64,000 bases of DNA from Chitinophaga oryziterrae (lineage in GTDB: Bacteria > Bacteroidota > Bacteroidia > Chitinophagales > Chitinophagaceae), in assembly GCF_009758125.1 (NCBI RefSeq), contig NZ_WRXO01000011.1, forward strand, positions 285,512-349,511. The letters run 5' to 3'. Made by a program: the position numbers and the translations under genes. Numbering within the stretch: position 1 is the stretch's first letter; the number at the start of each line of letters is the position of its first letter. Positions 27,136-34,816 of this stretch are shown piece by piece. The notes beneath the pieces are model-generated. The model saw only the letters and a list, made by a program, of their open reading frames with translations, was not told where the DNA came from and did no database searches.

Positions 27136-28880
27136 TGAAAAACGGAACCATACTGATCCCTCTTGCTGTAAGCCCCAATCTGAATGACTACGATTCGTTT
27201 TGCCAATCCTTCAGTTGGCAGGAAGAAAAGCAATCGCTGGACGGCTTGCGGGAAGGAAAAGGGCTCAACATAGCATATGAAGCAGTTGAAAGACATGCCG
27301 CGGGCGAACTGAAAGATACCATTGCATTGAGATGCATAGGAAAAGACAGAACTTGCAGGGATTTTACTTATAATAATTTACACAAGCTCAGTTCGCGGTT
27401 TGCCAATATACTTACCACCCTGGGTGTTCAAAAGGGTGAAAGGGTTTTTGTATTGGCCGGGCGTATGCCGGAATTGTACATTGCCGCACTGGGCACTTTG
27501 AAAAGAGCCGCTGTTTTTTGCCCATTGTTTTCTGTTTTTGGCCCCGAGCCGGTTTTTCAGCGATTGAGCAAAGGCGATGCAAAAGTGCTGGTAACTACCA
27601 AATCGCTGTTTGAGAAAAAAGTGCGGCAGCTGCTCGAAAAATTGCCATCGCTTCAATTTATTCTTTTGATCGACGAAGAAGCTTATGTTAGCGAAAAGGT
27701 GCGTTCGCTGCCACGAATGATGGAAGAAGCGTATGACGAATTTTCTATTCCTGCTACCAGCCCGGAAGATCCCGCCTTATTACATTTTACCAGCGGCACC
27801 ACCGGAATGCCCAAAGGCGCATTGCATGTGCATGAAGCGGTGCTGATGCACTATATGACTGGAAAATATGTGCTGGATTTTCATAAAGGCGACGTGTTTT
27901 GGTGCACAGCGGATCCCGGTTGGGTTACGGGCACTTCGTATGGTATTATTGCGCCATTGGTAAACGGCGTGACCAATATTGTGGATGAAGAAGAATTTGA
28001 TGCGGAGCGGTGGTATTCAATCCTTGAAGACCAAAAGGTGAATATCTGGTATACAGCGCCAACGGCCATCCGCAGGCTGATGCGAATGAATATAGAACCC
28101 AAAAAGAAATTTCATCTCGAACATCTGCGATTGATTTGCAGTGTCGGCGAACCCCTTCATGCCGAAGCCGTACTATGGGGCAAAAAAGCTTTCGGTATGC
28201 CCATACTCGACAACTGGTGGCAAACCGAAACGGGAGGTATAATGATAGCCAACTACCTTTCTTTGAAAGTAAAACCAGGTAGTATGGGCAAACCTTTGCC
28301 CGGCATTGAGGCTGGCATAGCGGAAATAAACGACCGGGAACTAAAAATAACCTCACAGCCTGAACAACAAGGTCACCTCGTCATTAAAAAAGGGTGGCCT
28401 TCCATGTTTCATGCCTACCTCCACGAAGAAGAACGGTACAACAAATGTTTTCGGGGCGACTGGTATATCACCGGCGACCTGGCAAAGAAAGATGCGGACG
28501 GCTATTATTGGTTCGTAGGGCGTGCCGATGATATAATCAAGACTTCTGGCCATATGGTAGGGCCTTTTGAAGTGGAAGCGGTATTGATGGATCATCCGGC
28601 GGTTGCCGAAGCGGCAGTAATCGGCAAGCCGGAGCCAGTTATCGGAGAATTGGTGAAGGCATTCGTCGTGTTGAAGAGCGGGTTTATACCCGATGAAGCA
28701 ACTCAAATGGACATAATGGGTCATGCAAGAAAATATTTGGGAGCAGCAGTGGCACCAAAAGAAATTGCGTTTACAGAAAACTTACCCAAAACGAAAAGCG
28801 GAAAAATATTGAGGCGTTTACTGAAGGCCCGTGAGCTGGGGTTACCGGAAGGTGACCTGTCAACGCTTGAACGGGGATGA
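27135..28880 (+). CDS. acsA: Acetyl-CoA synthetase (AMP-forming)
   Basis: A 581-residue member of the acyl-adenylate family. The P-loop-like motif FTSGTTGMPKGAL lies at about 218-230. The aromatic-rich DNWWQTETGG motif and the C-terminal catalytic lysine Lys557 in KTKSGKILRR are present. Size matches the short AcsA type rather than the 650-residue Acs. It activates acetate with ATP and CoA. It begins on the last base of the preceding stop codon, and the pyruvate dehydrogenase E1 alpha gene follows after 22 bp. Acetate and pyruvate activation are thus coupled in one operon. GC is visibly higher than in flanking genes. An acid other than acetate is possible. Confidence 0.88.
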   Translation: MKNGTILIPLAVSPNLNDYDSFCQSFSWQEEKQSLDGLREGKGLNIAYEAVERHAAGELKDTIALRCIGKDRTCRDFTYNNLHKLSSRFANILTTLGVQKGERVFVLAGRMPELYIAALGTLKRAAVFCPLFSVFGPEPVFQRLSKGDAKVLVTTKSLFEKKVRQLLEKLPSLQFILLIDEEAYVSEKVRSLPRMMEEAYDEFSIPATSPEDPALLHFTSGTTGMPKGALHVHEAVLMHYMTGKYVLDFHKGDVFWCTADPGWVTGTSYGIIAPLVNGVTNIVDEEEFDAERWYSILEDQKVNIWYTAPTAIRRLMRMNIEPKKKFHLEHLRLICSVGEPLHAEAVLWGKKAFGMPILDNWWQTETGGIMIANYLSLKVKPGSMGKPLPGIEAGIAEINDRELKITSQPEQQGHLVIKKGWPSMFHAYLHEEERYNKCFRGDWYITGDLAKKDADGYYWFVGRADDIIKTSGHMVGPFEVEAVLMDHPAVAEAAVIGKPEPVIGELVKAFVVLKSGFIPDEATQMDIMGHARKYLGAAVAPKEIAFTENLPKTKSGKILRRLLKARELGLPEGDLSTLERG

Positions 28881-28902
28881 ACGAGTGATAACATTAATTA
28901 AA

Positions 28903-29868
28903 ATGGAAAATTCATTAGATAAACTTCATGGAACGGACCTGTTGTACCGGATGATGCTGATACGAAGGTTCGAAGAGAAAAGCGCTGAACTGTACACCAA
29001 AGAAAAAATCAGGGGATTTCTCCATCTGTACATTGGTGAAGAGGCAGTTGCCGTAGGTGTAATGCAGTGCCTGAAAGCTGAAGACAATATACTCAGCACC
29101 TATCGCGAGCACGGTCATGCGCTGGCAAGAGGTGTGGATGCGGGAAGCATTATGGCGGAGATGTATGGTAAACAGGAGGGTTGCAGCCACGGTCGCGGCG
29201 GTTCCATGCATTTGTTCGATATAAAGAAAAACTTTTACGGCGGCAATGCCATAGTGGGTGGCCACCTCGGAATGGCGGTGGGAATGGCGCTTGCTGCCAG
29301 GAAACAACAACAGAACAGCATCATCTGTTGTTTTTTCGGCGAAGGGGCTGCCGCAGAAGGTGAATTTCACGAAGCCATGAACCTCGCTTCCCTCTGGAGC
29401 GTACCTGTTTTGTTTGTTTGTGAAAATAACCTGTATGCGATGGGCACCGCCATCCGTTTTTCGCACGCGGTAACTGAATTGGAAAAGAAAGGCCCGGGTT
29501 ATGGGATAGAAACAGCTGTGGTAGACGGCATGGATGTGCTGGCAGTTGAAGAAGCCGCAAAAAAAGCTACGGAAATGATCAGGGCAACAGGAAGACCTTT
29601 TTTTCTCGTATGCAATACCTATCGCTTTCGCGCACACAGCATGTTCGATGCGGAACTGTACCGTGATAAGGCGGAAGTTGATGAATGGAAAAAACGCGAC
29701 CCCATAACCCGCCTGCAAAAAAGTTTGGTCGGGCTTAATATTATTACCAACGAAGATATAGAGGAGCTAAACGGGAAAATCGAAACGGAAGTACAAAATG
29801 CAGTTGATTTTGCGGAGGCAGGGACCTGGGAGCCCGTGGAAGAACTGAAAAAATTTGTCTACACGTAA
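28903..29868 (+). CDS. pdhA: Pyruvate dehydrogenase E1 component, alpha subunit
   Basis: A 321-residue thiamine-diphosphate-dependent decarboxylase alpha subunit. The ATG at 28903 (MENSLDKLHG) is chosen over an upstream start overlapping acsA, because homology begins at LLYRMMLIRRFEEK. The region GHLGMAVGMALA and the ThDP/Mg site FFGEGAAAEGEFHEAMNLASLWSVPVLFV..ENN are present. The metal-binding signature is GEG where GDG is usual. RFRAHSMFD is the expected phosphorylation-loop equivalent. With E1 beta it oxidatively decarboxylates pyruvate, or another 2-oxo acid, onto the E2 lipoyl group. The pairing with E1 beta is interrupted by a VOC gene, which is unusual. Confidence 0.88.
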   Translation: MENSLDKLHGTDLLYRMMLIRRFEEKSAELYTKEKIRGFLHLYIGEEAVAVGVMQCLKAEDNILSTYREHGHALARGVDAGSIMAEMYGKQEGCSHGRGGSMHLFDIKKNFYGGNAIVGGHLGMAVGMALAARKQQQNSIICCFFGEGAAAEGEFHEAMNLASLWSVPVLFVCENNLYAMGTAIRFSHAVTELEKKGPGYGIETAVVDGMDVLAVEEAAKKATEMIRATGRPFFLVCNTYRFRAHSMFDAELYRDKAEVDEWKKRDPITRLQKSLVGLNIITNEDIEELNGKIETEVQNAVDFAEAGTWEPVEELKKFVYT

Positions 29869-29879
29869 AACTAATTAAC

Positions 29880-30254
29880 ATGGCAACTTTTGTTCATTTC
29901 GATATCAGCGCCGAAAACCTGGAAAGAGCAAAAAGTTTTTATGAAACGCTGTTTGGCTGGAAGATCAAATCGATGCCCGGCTTTCCCGATTATTATGAAA
30001 TTGAAACCGCCGGACTTGACGGCGGCGCCGGTCTGGGTGGAGGCATTTCCAAAAGAGCGGATGCCGAACTAAAACAGATCATCGATTTTGTGGGCGTTGC
30101 CTCAATCGACGAGACTATTGGACAACTTTCCAGGTTGGGTGGCAAGGTGATCAGGGCGAAACAGGTCGTGCCGGGTTATGGGTATCTCGCCGTTTGCGCC
30201 GATACCGAAGAAAATTTAATTGGCTTATTTCAGGAAGACAAAAATGTGCGATAG
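29880..30254 (+). CDS. VOC (glyoxalase-like) family protein
   Basis: A 124-residue single vicinal-oxygen-chelate unit. It begins MATFVHFDISAENLERAKSF and continues FYETLFGWKI, the usual opening of glyoxalase/bleomycin-resistance-like proteins. It ends with the LIGLFQED strand. His7 and a C-terminal Glu are candidate metal ligands. It lies between the E1 alpha and E1 beta genes, 11 bp after the first and overlapping the second, so it is translated with the complex. It might remove reactive 2-oxo aldehydes or bind an intermediate. The function is unknown. Confidence 0.78.
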   Translation: MATFVHFDISAENLERAKSFYETLFGWKIKSMPGFPDYYEIETAGLDGGAGLGGGISKRADAELKQIIDFVGVASIDETIGQLSRLGGKVIRAKQVVPGYGYLAVCADTEENLIGLFQEDKNVR

Positions 30255-31257
30255 TACGATGGATGCGCTCATTAAAAATACGACTATTACATACCGGGAA
30301 GCTATCAAACAAGCTATTCGCGAAGCTATGCAGAAAGATGAAAAAGTATTTCTGATGGGTGAGGATGTGGGGCGTTATGGCGGCGCTTTTGCCGTGAGTA
30401 AGGGTTTGCTGCAGGAATTCGGTCCCGATCGCATTATGGACGTGCCTTTATCAGAGTCGGGGTTTGTGGGTGCCGGCATCGGTGCGGCATTGAAAGGTAT
30501 GCGTCCTATTGTTGAAATAATGACCGTAAATTTCGGCCTGTTGGCCATGGACCAGGTGGTGAATAATGCGGCTACTTTACTACACATGTCGGGTGGACAA
30601 TTGAATGTGCCATTGGTGATCAGGATCAGTTGCGGCATAGGAAGACAGTTGGCGGCCCAACATTCGCACAGTTGGGAGCCTTTGTATGCGCATATCCCCG
30701 GGCTGAAGGTTTTATCGGCAGGAACACATGAAGATGCTAGACATATGTTGCAGCCTGCATTGAACAGCCCCGATCCTGTCATTATCTTTGAATATACATT
30801 TCTGTTGAATGCGGAAGGCGAGGTGTCTGAAGATGCAGGCATGGTAGATATTACAAAAGCAAAGGTGAGGCGTCAGGGAAAGGATATTTCAATCATAACT
30901 TATGGCGCAGGTGTATATAAAGCACTTGAAGCGGCCACCGTACTGGCGGCTGAAGGCATCGACGCAGAGGTTGTTGATCTTCGGGTGCTGCGTCCCCTGG
31001 ACAATGAAACTGTTTTTGATTCCGTCAGAAAAACACATCGTGCGTTACTGGTGGAGGAAGCCTGGGGCGCTGTTAATGTATCATCGGAAGTTTGCGCCCG
31101 TATTATGGAAAATATTTTTTATGAGCTGGATGCACCGGTCATGCGGTTAGGCGGGCAGGAGGTGCCCATACCATACCCGAAACATTTAGAAAATGCATCT
31201 GTCCCGCAGAAGGAAGATATCATAAACGCGATAAAAAAAATTATGTTGCATGATTGA
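30244..31257 (+). CDS. pdhB: Pyruvate dehydrogenase E1 component, beta subunit
   Basis: About 337 residues. The ATG at 30244 overlaps the VOC stop by 11 bp. A second ATG at 30259 (MDALIKN) is just as plausible, because homology starts at ITYREAIKQAIREAM. The glutamate of FLMGEDVG activates ThDP. The sequence RIMDVPLSESGFVGAGIGAALKGMRPIVE and the C-terminal VEEAWGAVNVSSEV..I are typical of E1 beta transketolase-like subunits. It pairs with the E1 alpha product. Its end overlaps the E2 gene by 8 bp, so E1 and E2 are translationally coupled. Substrate could be another 2-oxo acid; pyruvate is the best guess given acsA. Confidence 0.88.
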   Translation: MCDSTMDALIKNTTITYREAIKQAIREAMQKDEKVFLMGEDVGRYGGAFAVSKGLLQEFGPDRIMDVPLSESGFVGAGIGAALKGMRPIVEIMTVNFGLLAMDQVVNNAATLLHMSGGQLNVPLVIRISCGIGRQLAAQHSHSWEPLYAHIPGLKVLSAGTHEDARHMLQPALNSPDPVIIFEYTFLLNAEGEVSEDAGMVDITKAKVRRQGKDISIITYGAGVYKALEAATVLAAEGIDAEVVDLRVLRPLDNETVFDSVRKTHRALLVEEAWGAVNVSSEVCARIMENIFYELDAPVMRLGGQEVPIPYPKHLENASVPQKEDIINAIKKIMLHD

Positions 31258-32368
31258 ATTCACGATGCCAAGTCTGGGCGCCGACATGGAGGCGGGTACT
31301 TTGATGGAGTGGCTTGTAAAGCCCGGCGACCATGTAAAGCGCGGCGATATCATTGCAACAGTGGATACGCAAAAAGGGTTGATAGATATTGAAGTTTTTG
31401 ATACCGGCATTGTCAATGCCCTGCTGATCAAAGTAAATGAAAAAGTACCTGTGGGCACGAAAATGGCGTTGATCGCAACAGATAAAGAAGCGCCTGTACC
31501 AATACAAAAGCAACCACCCGGCGTTGAACGCCGCATCAGGGCAACACCGCTGGCAAAAAAGATGGCTGCGGACAAAGGTATTGATCTTTCGACAATCAAA
31601 GGAACCGGTGAAGGTGGTGCAATCACTCACGTTGATGTAGAGAAAGTGATTTCCGGAAAGATCCCGCCGGAAGTGCACGAAGAAGAAGAGAAAACGGGCG
31701 CGGCGGAAAACATACGCATGGCGGTGGCCGCAGCCATGAGTAAGTCGAACCGCGAAATTCCGCATTACTATTTAGATGTTAAGGTAGATATGAGCAAGGC
31801 TCTTGCCTGGCTAACAGAAGCCAATAAGCAACGAACGGTGAAGCTGCGCTTATTGCCAGTTGTGTTGTTGGTAAAAGCTGTTGCAAAAGCGCTGAAAGAA
31901 GTGCCGGATCTGAATGGCTATTGGGAAAATGGATTATCGGAAAAACAGGAAATCAATATCGGGTTTGTCGTTTCGTTGCGCAAGGGTGGAGTAATGATCC
32001 CCGCCATTCATGATGCGGACAAAAAAAACGTGGATGAGCTGATGACTTCGCTGAATGATATTATTCCAAGGGCGAGGGCCATGAAATTAAGAAGCTCAGA
32101 GTTGAGCGAGTCCACCTTTACCATTTCCAGCCTTGGCGAAGGAAATGCCGATACCGTGTACGGGGTCATTTATCCCCCGCAGGTGGCACTGGCAGGTTTT
32201 GGAAGTATTACCGAACAGCCCTGGGCCGAATCGGGAATGCTGGATGTACGGCCCGTGATGAACATCACGCTATCGGCCGATCACCGTGCAACAGATGGAG
32301 CAACCGGCAGCCGTTTTTTAATGATAGTAAAAAAATTCCTGGAAAACCCCGAATTGCTTGTTCAATAA
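31250..32368 (+). CDS. pdhC: Dihydrolipoamide acetyltransferase (E2)
   Basis: A 372-residue E2. It has one lipoyl domain (1-77, lysine 42 in DTQKGL where ETDKA is usual), a peripheral-subunit (E3/E1)-binding domain (about 98-137, RATPLAKKMAADKGIDL), and a catalytic core (about 150-372). The active-site histidine is His345 with Asp349 in DHRATDG. It passes acetyl groups from lipoate to CoA. No dihydrolipoamide dehydrogenase gene lies in the operon, so E3 must come from elsewhere in the genome. The gene overlaps E1 beta by 8 bp and is followed 12 bp later by an acyl carrier protein gene. Confidence 0.87.
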   Translation: MIEFTMPSLGADMEAGTLMEWLVKPGDHVKRGDIIATVDTQKGLIDIEVFDTGIVNALLIKVNEKVPVGTKMALIATDKEAPVPIQKQPPGVERRIRATPLAKKMAADKGIDLSTIKGTGEGGAITHVDVEKVISGKIPPEVHEEEEKTGAAENIRMAVAAAMSKSNREIPHYYLDVKVDMSKALAWLTEANKQRTVKLRLLPVVLLVKAVAKALKEVPDLNGYWENGLSEKQEINIGFVVSLRKGGVMIPAIHDADKKNVDELMTSLNDIIPRARAMKLRSSELSESTFTISSLGEGNADTVYGVIYPPQVALAGFGSITEQPWAESGMLDVRPVMNITLSADHRATDGATGSRFLMIVKKFLENPELLVQ

Positions 32369-32380
32369 AATTAGTCACGC

Positions 32381-32626
32381 ATGACAGAAGAGGAAATAAA
32401 ACAGGTTTTATTTCGCCTGTTAAAAAAAATAGCCCCGGAAACCGAACCGGAAAAGTTAAAGCCGGATGATGATATCAGGCGTACACTGGAAATAGATTCT
32501 TTCGACGCCCTTCAATTTGTAGTCGCATTGGATGAACATTTCGGCATTGAAACACCTGAAGCGGATTATGGAAAGATCGCCACGTTGAAAGGCCTGATCA
32601 GCTATATCATCCAAAAAAGGAAATGA
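32381..32626 (+). CDS. Acyl carrier protein
   Basis: An 81-residue phosphopantetheine carrier. The attachment serine is Ser40 in LEIDSFDALQF, where the housekeeping ACP has DSLD. The four-helix pattern continues with VVALDEHFGIETPE. It lies 12 bp after the E2 gene. A carrier encoded with acetyl-CoA synthetase and a pyruvate dehydrogenase suggests that acetyl units, or a related acyl group, are loaded onto this ACP instead of, or as well as, CoA. That idea is an inference. It is unlikely to be the fatty acid synthase AcpP, which normally sits near fabF. Confidence 0.85.
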   Translation: MTEEEIKQVLFRLLKKIAPETEPEKLKPDDDIRRTLEIDSFDALQFVVALDEHFGIETPEADYGKIATLKGLISYIIQKRK

Positions 32627-32844
32627 GTTATTGCCCATTTTTTCAACAAGGGTGCGACCGCAAGGCGATAGAATGTAATCCCGTTTGCAATATAGTGCCT
32701 CGGCTTATGCAATTGGATATAAGGCCAAAAAGCAGAATACAAATGGTGCAGAACCCAATAAAGAATCAAAGCGGTCCAGGATGCCACCATGACCCGGCAA
32801 CATATTTCCCGAGTCTTTCACCCCGAGGCTTCTTTTCATCATAG
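32623..32844 (+). CDS. Possible truncated cysteine-rich ORF coupled to the ACP gene
   Basis: An ATG overlapping the ACP stop codon (ATGA) opens a 73-codon frame. Its first 30 residues carry four cysteines (SYCPFFQQGCDRKAIECNPVC). From about 32705 it runs antisense through the end of cdsA, so the C-terminal half is probably fortuitous. It may be the surviving start of the operon's last gene, cut at the junction with cdsA. No family is recognised. It could also be chance. Confidence 0.25.
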   Translation: MSYCPFFQQGCDRKAIECNPVCNIVPRLMQLDIRPKSRIQMVQNPIKNQSGPGCHHDPATYFPSLSPRGFFSS

Positions 32845-33529
32845 ATTTGATCAAATCGCCAAATGTTCCGGCAATCACAATTATAATACCCATTCCTATC
32901 CAAGTGGACTCATCCACACTTGTAAAATATAAAGAAGTAATATATGCAACCAATAGTGATGCTACCAGTGAGCCAATGCTTCCTTCTACAGTTTTTTTTG
33001 GTGAAATCCGCTTAAAAAGTTTATGTCTTCCGAAAGTCTTTCCTGCCACGTAGGCACATGAATCGCCTGCCCATAAAATGAAGAAATACCCAAGTGGTAT
33101 TTGAAATTCATAAGACCACTGGCTACCCCGGTTAAAGGCAATGCTTATAAAAAAGCAAAGCGGTATAGTGATGAATATAATGCCCAGGAAAGTAAATGCC
33201 AGGTTGTGAAACGGCGCATTCGACCTTGAATATAACTCTATTATGAAAATACTGAAGGCTACAGGAATGTTTATCAGCATAATTTTCCACCCGCTGACAT
33301 TTGTCAAAAACAATGTTAAGGATACAAGCAAACTAAAAGACAAGGCCACACCCGCTATTACCCTGGGTGTTTGGGTGGACGAACGAAACAATCGATAAAA
33401 TTCCAGCAGCGCAAGCAAGTTGATAAGTGTTATCAATAAAATGAAGCTTACAGCATGGATTCGGATCGATAATGTAATGGCAAATACCAATAGCACTCCC
33501 GTATATATCCTTTTTGACAGCTCAGTCAT
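32705..33529 (-). CDS. cdsA: Phosphatidate cytidylyltransferase
   Basis: About 275 residues, an integral membrane enzyme that makes CDP-diacylglycerol from phosphatidate and CTP. Several hydrophobic helices are visible. The CdsA signature near the C terminus is intact: SMMKRSLGVKDSGNMLPGHGG followed by ILDRFDSL. The frame is open further upstream to 33688, but the start at 33529 (MTELSKRIYTGV) is preferred. It begins just before the first membrane helix, and a TAnnTTTG promoter lies at 33550-33557. It converges with the acs-pdh-ACP operon, with only 78 bp between stops. Confidence 0.88.
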   Translation of the reverse strand: MTELSKRIYTGVLLVFAITLSIRIHAVSFILLITLINLLALLEFYRLFRSSTQTPRVIAGVALSFSLLVSLTLFLTNVSGWKIMLINIPVAFSIFIIELYSRSNAPFHNLAFTFLGIIFITIPLCFFISIAFNRGSQWSYEFQIPLGYFFILWAGDSCAYVAGKTFGRHKLFKRISPKKTVEGSIGSLVASLLVAYITSLYFTSVDESTWIGMGIIIVIAGTFGDLIKSMMKRSLGVKDSGNMLPGHGGILDRFDSLLGSAPFVFCFLALYPIA

Positions 33530-33549
33530 AACCTTACCTCCTCTACCTG

Positions 33550-33557
33550 CAAATTTA
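33550..33557 (-). promoter_or_regulatory. cdsA promoter -7 element
   Basis: The minus strand reads TAAATTTG followed by CAGG, an exact match to the Bacteroidota -7 consensus TAnnTTTG, 21 nt upstream of the chosen ATG. No clear -33 TTG is seen at ideal spacing. The element lies inside the longer open frame, which supports the shorter cdsA start. Confidence 0.5.
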
Positions 33558-33748
33558 TCTCCTGCATCTCTCGGGATGTGATAAAATTCTTCATTGAAAC
33601 CGCATAAACGGCGGCATTGTGTGAGGCTGCTGAAAAGTCGATGGCCGCAAGAATCGTATTCATAGATTTTTTCTTTCAAAGCTACCAATTGCCAACCCGT
33701 ATTTCAATGATGGCCGTCACAGTATTGCATGACCATTTCTTGCCTGGG

Positions 33749-33900
33749 ATGGCAGCCGAAAGCAGTTTGAATCGCCTTAAAACGGATTATATTGACATTT
33801 ACATGCCTCATTATGATGATGGACTGACCCCGATTGAAGAAATCGCCCGGGGTCTTGAAGACCTGGTTAAAAGCGGAAAGTTGATAACCGGGGTTTTTCA
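33749..33900 (+). pseudogene. Aldo/keto reductase fragment
   Basis: The plus-strand frame reads AAESSLNRLKTDYIDIYMPH, then DGLTPIEEIARGLEDLVKSGK and LITGV. This is the central block of aldo/keto reductases (SLxRLxTDYIDLYxxH, then TPIEE..xxLxxLVxxGKxxxxGxS). The N-terminal barrel strands with the catalytic Asp/Tyr/Lys and the NADP-binding C terminus are missing. The frame ends at a stop soon after the block (33934). It is a relic, on the opposite strand to cdsA. Confidence 0.6.
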
Positions 33901-33942
33901 TATCTTGACGTACCTAAATGCTTTGATCAAATAACAAATAAT

Positions 33943-33975
33943 AACAGCCGCCAATACTTTTCCGTTGGCGGTCAT
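33943..33975. other. Hairpin upstream of the MepB-family gene
   Basis: A TAACA sequence precedes a 7-bp perfect stem (CCGCCAA at 33948-33954 with TTGGCGG at 33965-33971, 10-nt loop). A related CCGCCAAA..TTTGGC hairpin, again just after TAACA, follows the MepB gene at about 34534-34572. Such paired elements could be cassette borders, or simply terminators. Confidence 0.35.
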
Positions 33976-34014
33976 TGTAGAGTAACACCAGACAGGAATA
34001 AAAAACCGTAGATT

Positions 34015-34536
34015 ATGACAACTGAAAACGCTCTTCATAACGACCTTAAAATTGTGAAAGAATTGGTTTATGACAAATGTGGTTTCCACTTGACAGATCT
34101 AAAACTGAATTCAGAAAGTGTAGAATACGGTGCTTGTTCGTTTAAACTTAATGGACAGACAATTGAACATAGGGTTTCTAAAATTACACCGACAAAAACA
34201 GGGCAATTTGTGACTATCTGGGAACGAAACAAGGATGGAATAACAGAACCCTTTGACATTTTTGACGACATTGATTTTGTCGTAATAACATCAAAAATTG
34301 GCGACAACATTGGACAATTTATTCTTCCAAAATCAGTTTTGGCCGACAAAGGAATTATCTCTCAAAACGGAAAAGATGGAAAAAGAGGAATTCGGGTTTA
34401 TCCACCGTGGGACACTGTAACTAACAGACAAGCAGAAAAAACTCAAAGTTGGCAGACTGAATACTTTTTGACAATTAAAAGCGACAACTCTACCGATCTT
34501 GACTTGACAAGAAAATTATTTAGCAAAAAAAAATAA
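34015..34536 (+). CDS. MepB family protein
   Basis: A 173-residue protein matching the MepB family (PF08877), named after the third gene of the Staphylococcus mepRAB efflux operon. Recognisable blocks are VKELVYDKCGFHLTDLKLN, then Y.ACSFKLNGQTIEHRVSKITPTKTGQFVTIW, then FDIFDDIDFVVI and the closing GKRGIRVYPPWD and WQTEYF. The biochemical role of the family is not settled. It is a solo gene with no mepA-like MATE pump nearby. Base composition is strikingly AT-rich (32% GC in its second 60-base line) compared with the pdh operon, which suggests separate transfer. Hairpins flank it on both sides. Confidence 0.78.
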   Translation: MTTENALHNDLKIVKELVYDKCGFHLTDLKLNSESVEYGACSFKLNGQTIEHRVSKITPTKTGQFVTIWERNKDGITEPFDIFDDIDFVVITSKIGDNIGQFILPKSVLADKGIISQNGKDGKRGIRVYPPWDTVTNRQAEKTQSWQTEYFLTIKSDNSTDLDLTRKLFSKKK

Positions 34537-34687
34537 CAGACAAAAAAACGAACCGCCAAAATCGGTTTGGCAATAATGGGGCGACGTGCAAAATTCAACA
34601 ATATTAATTCTACTGAGCAAAACATGCTTCTCAAATTCAACAGCCATGGATTTTTCATTCAAACTAAGATCAAAACATACATGAACG

Positions 34688-34717
34688 CAGAAAGTCGCGA
34701 TTAATCGCGACTTTCTG
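34688..34717 (-). terminator. Perfect 30-nt palindrome after tRNA-Arg
   Basis: A perfect 30-base palindrome centred on GCGATTAATCGC lies 5 nt beyond the 3' end of the first tRNA-Arg gene on its strand. It can fold into a 13-bp stem with a 4-nt loop. There is no strong U-tract, but position and stability suggest it ends the tRNA transcript. A protein-binding palindrome is the alternative. Confidence 0.55.
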
Positions 34718-34722
34718 TTCTG

Positions 34723-34796
34723 TGACCCCGTCTGGATTCAAACCAGAAACCTTCTGATCCGTAGTCAGATGCTCTATTCAGTTGAGCTACGGAGCC
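34723..34796 (-). tRNA. tRNA-Arg (anticodon ACG)
   Basis: A 74-nt cloverleaf on the minus strand. The acceptor arms GGCTCCG and CGGGGTC pair over 7 positions including wobbles. The D arm reads GCTCAACTGAATAGAGC. The anticodon arm is TCTGA-CTACGGA-TCAGA, with ACG at the centre, read as ICG after deamination. The T arm is TCTGG-TTTGAAT-CCAGA. No 3' CCA is encoded. The promoter lies just upstream and a palindrome just downstream. Confidence 0.93.
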
Positions 34797-34816
34797 ATTC
34801 CCCTAAATTGGGACTG

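Noticed and set aside
26802..27296. A 164-codon minus-strand frame opposite the start of the acs operon
   Set aside because: It spans the junction of two coupled sense genes and has no recognisable similarity.
28831..28902. Longer start for pdhA overlapping the end of acsA
   Set aside because: The extension is acsA coding sequence in another frame, and E1 alpha homology begins after the ATG at 28903.
28915..29718. A 267-codon minus-strand frame opposite pdhA
   Set aside because: The sense strand encodes a clear E1 alpha subunit; the antisense frame has no recognisable domain.
33530..33688. N-terminal extension of cdsA to 33688
   Set aside because: The extra residues are not hydrophobic or conserved, and a consensus promoter element lies inside them, so the start at 33529 is better.
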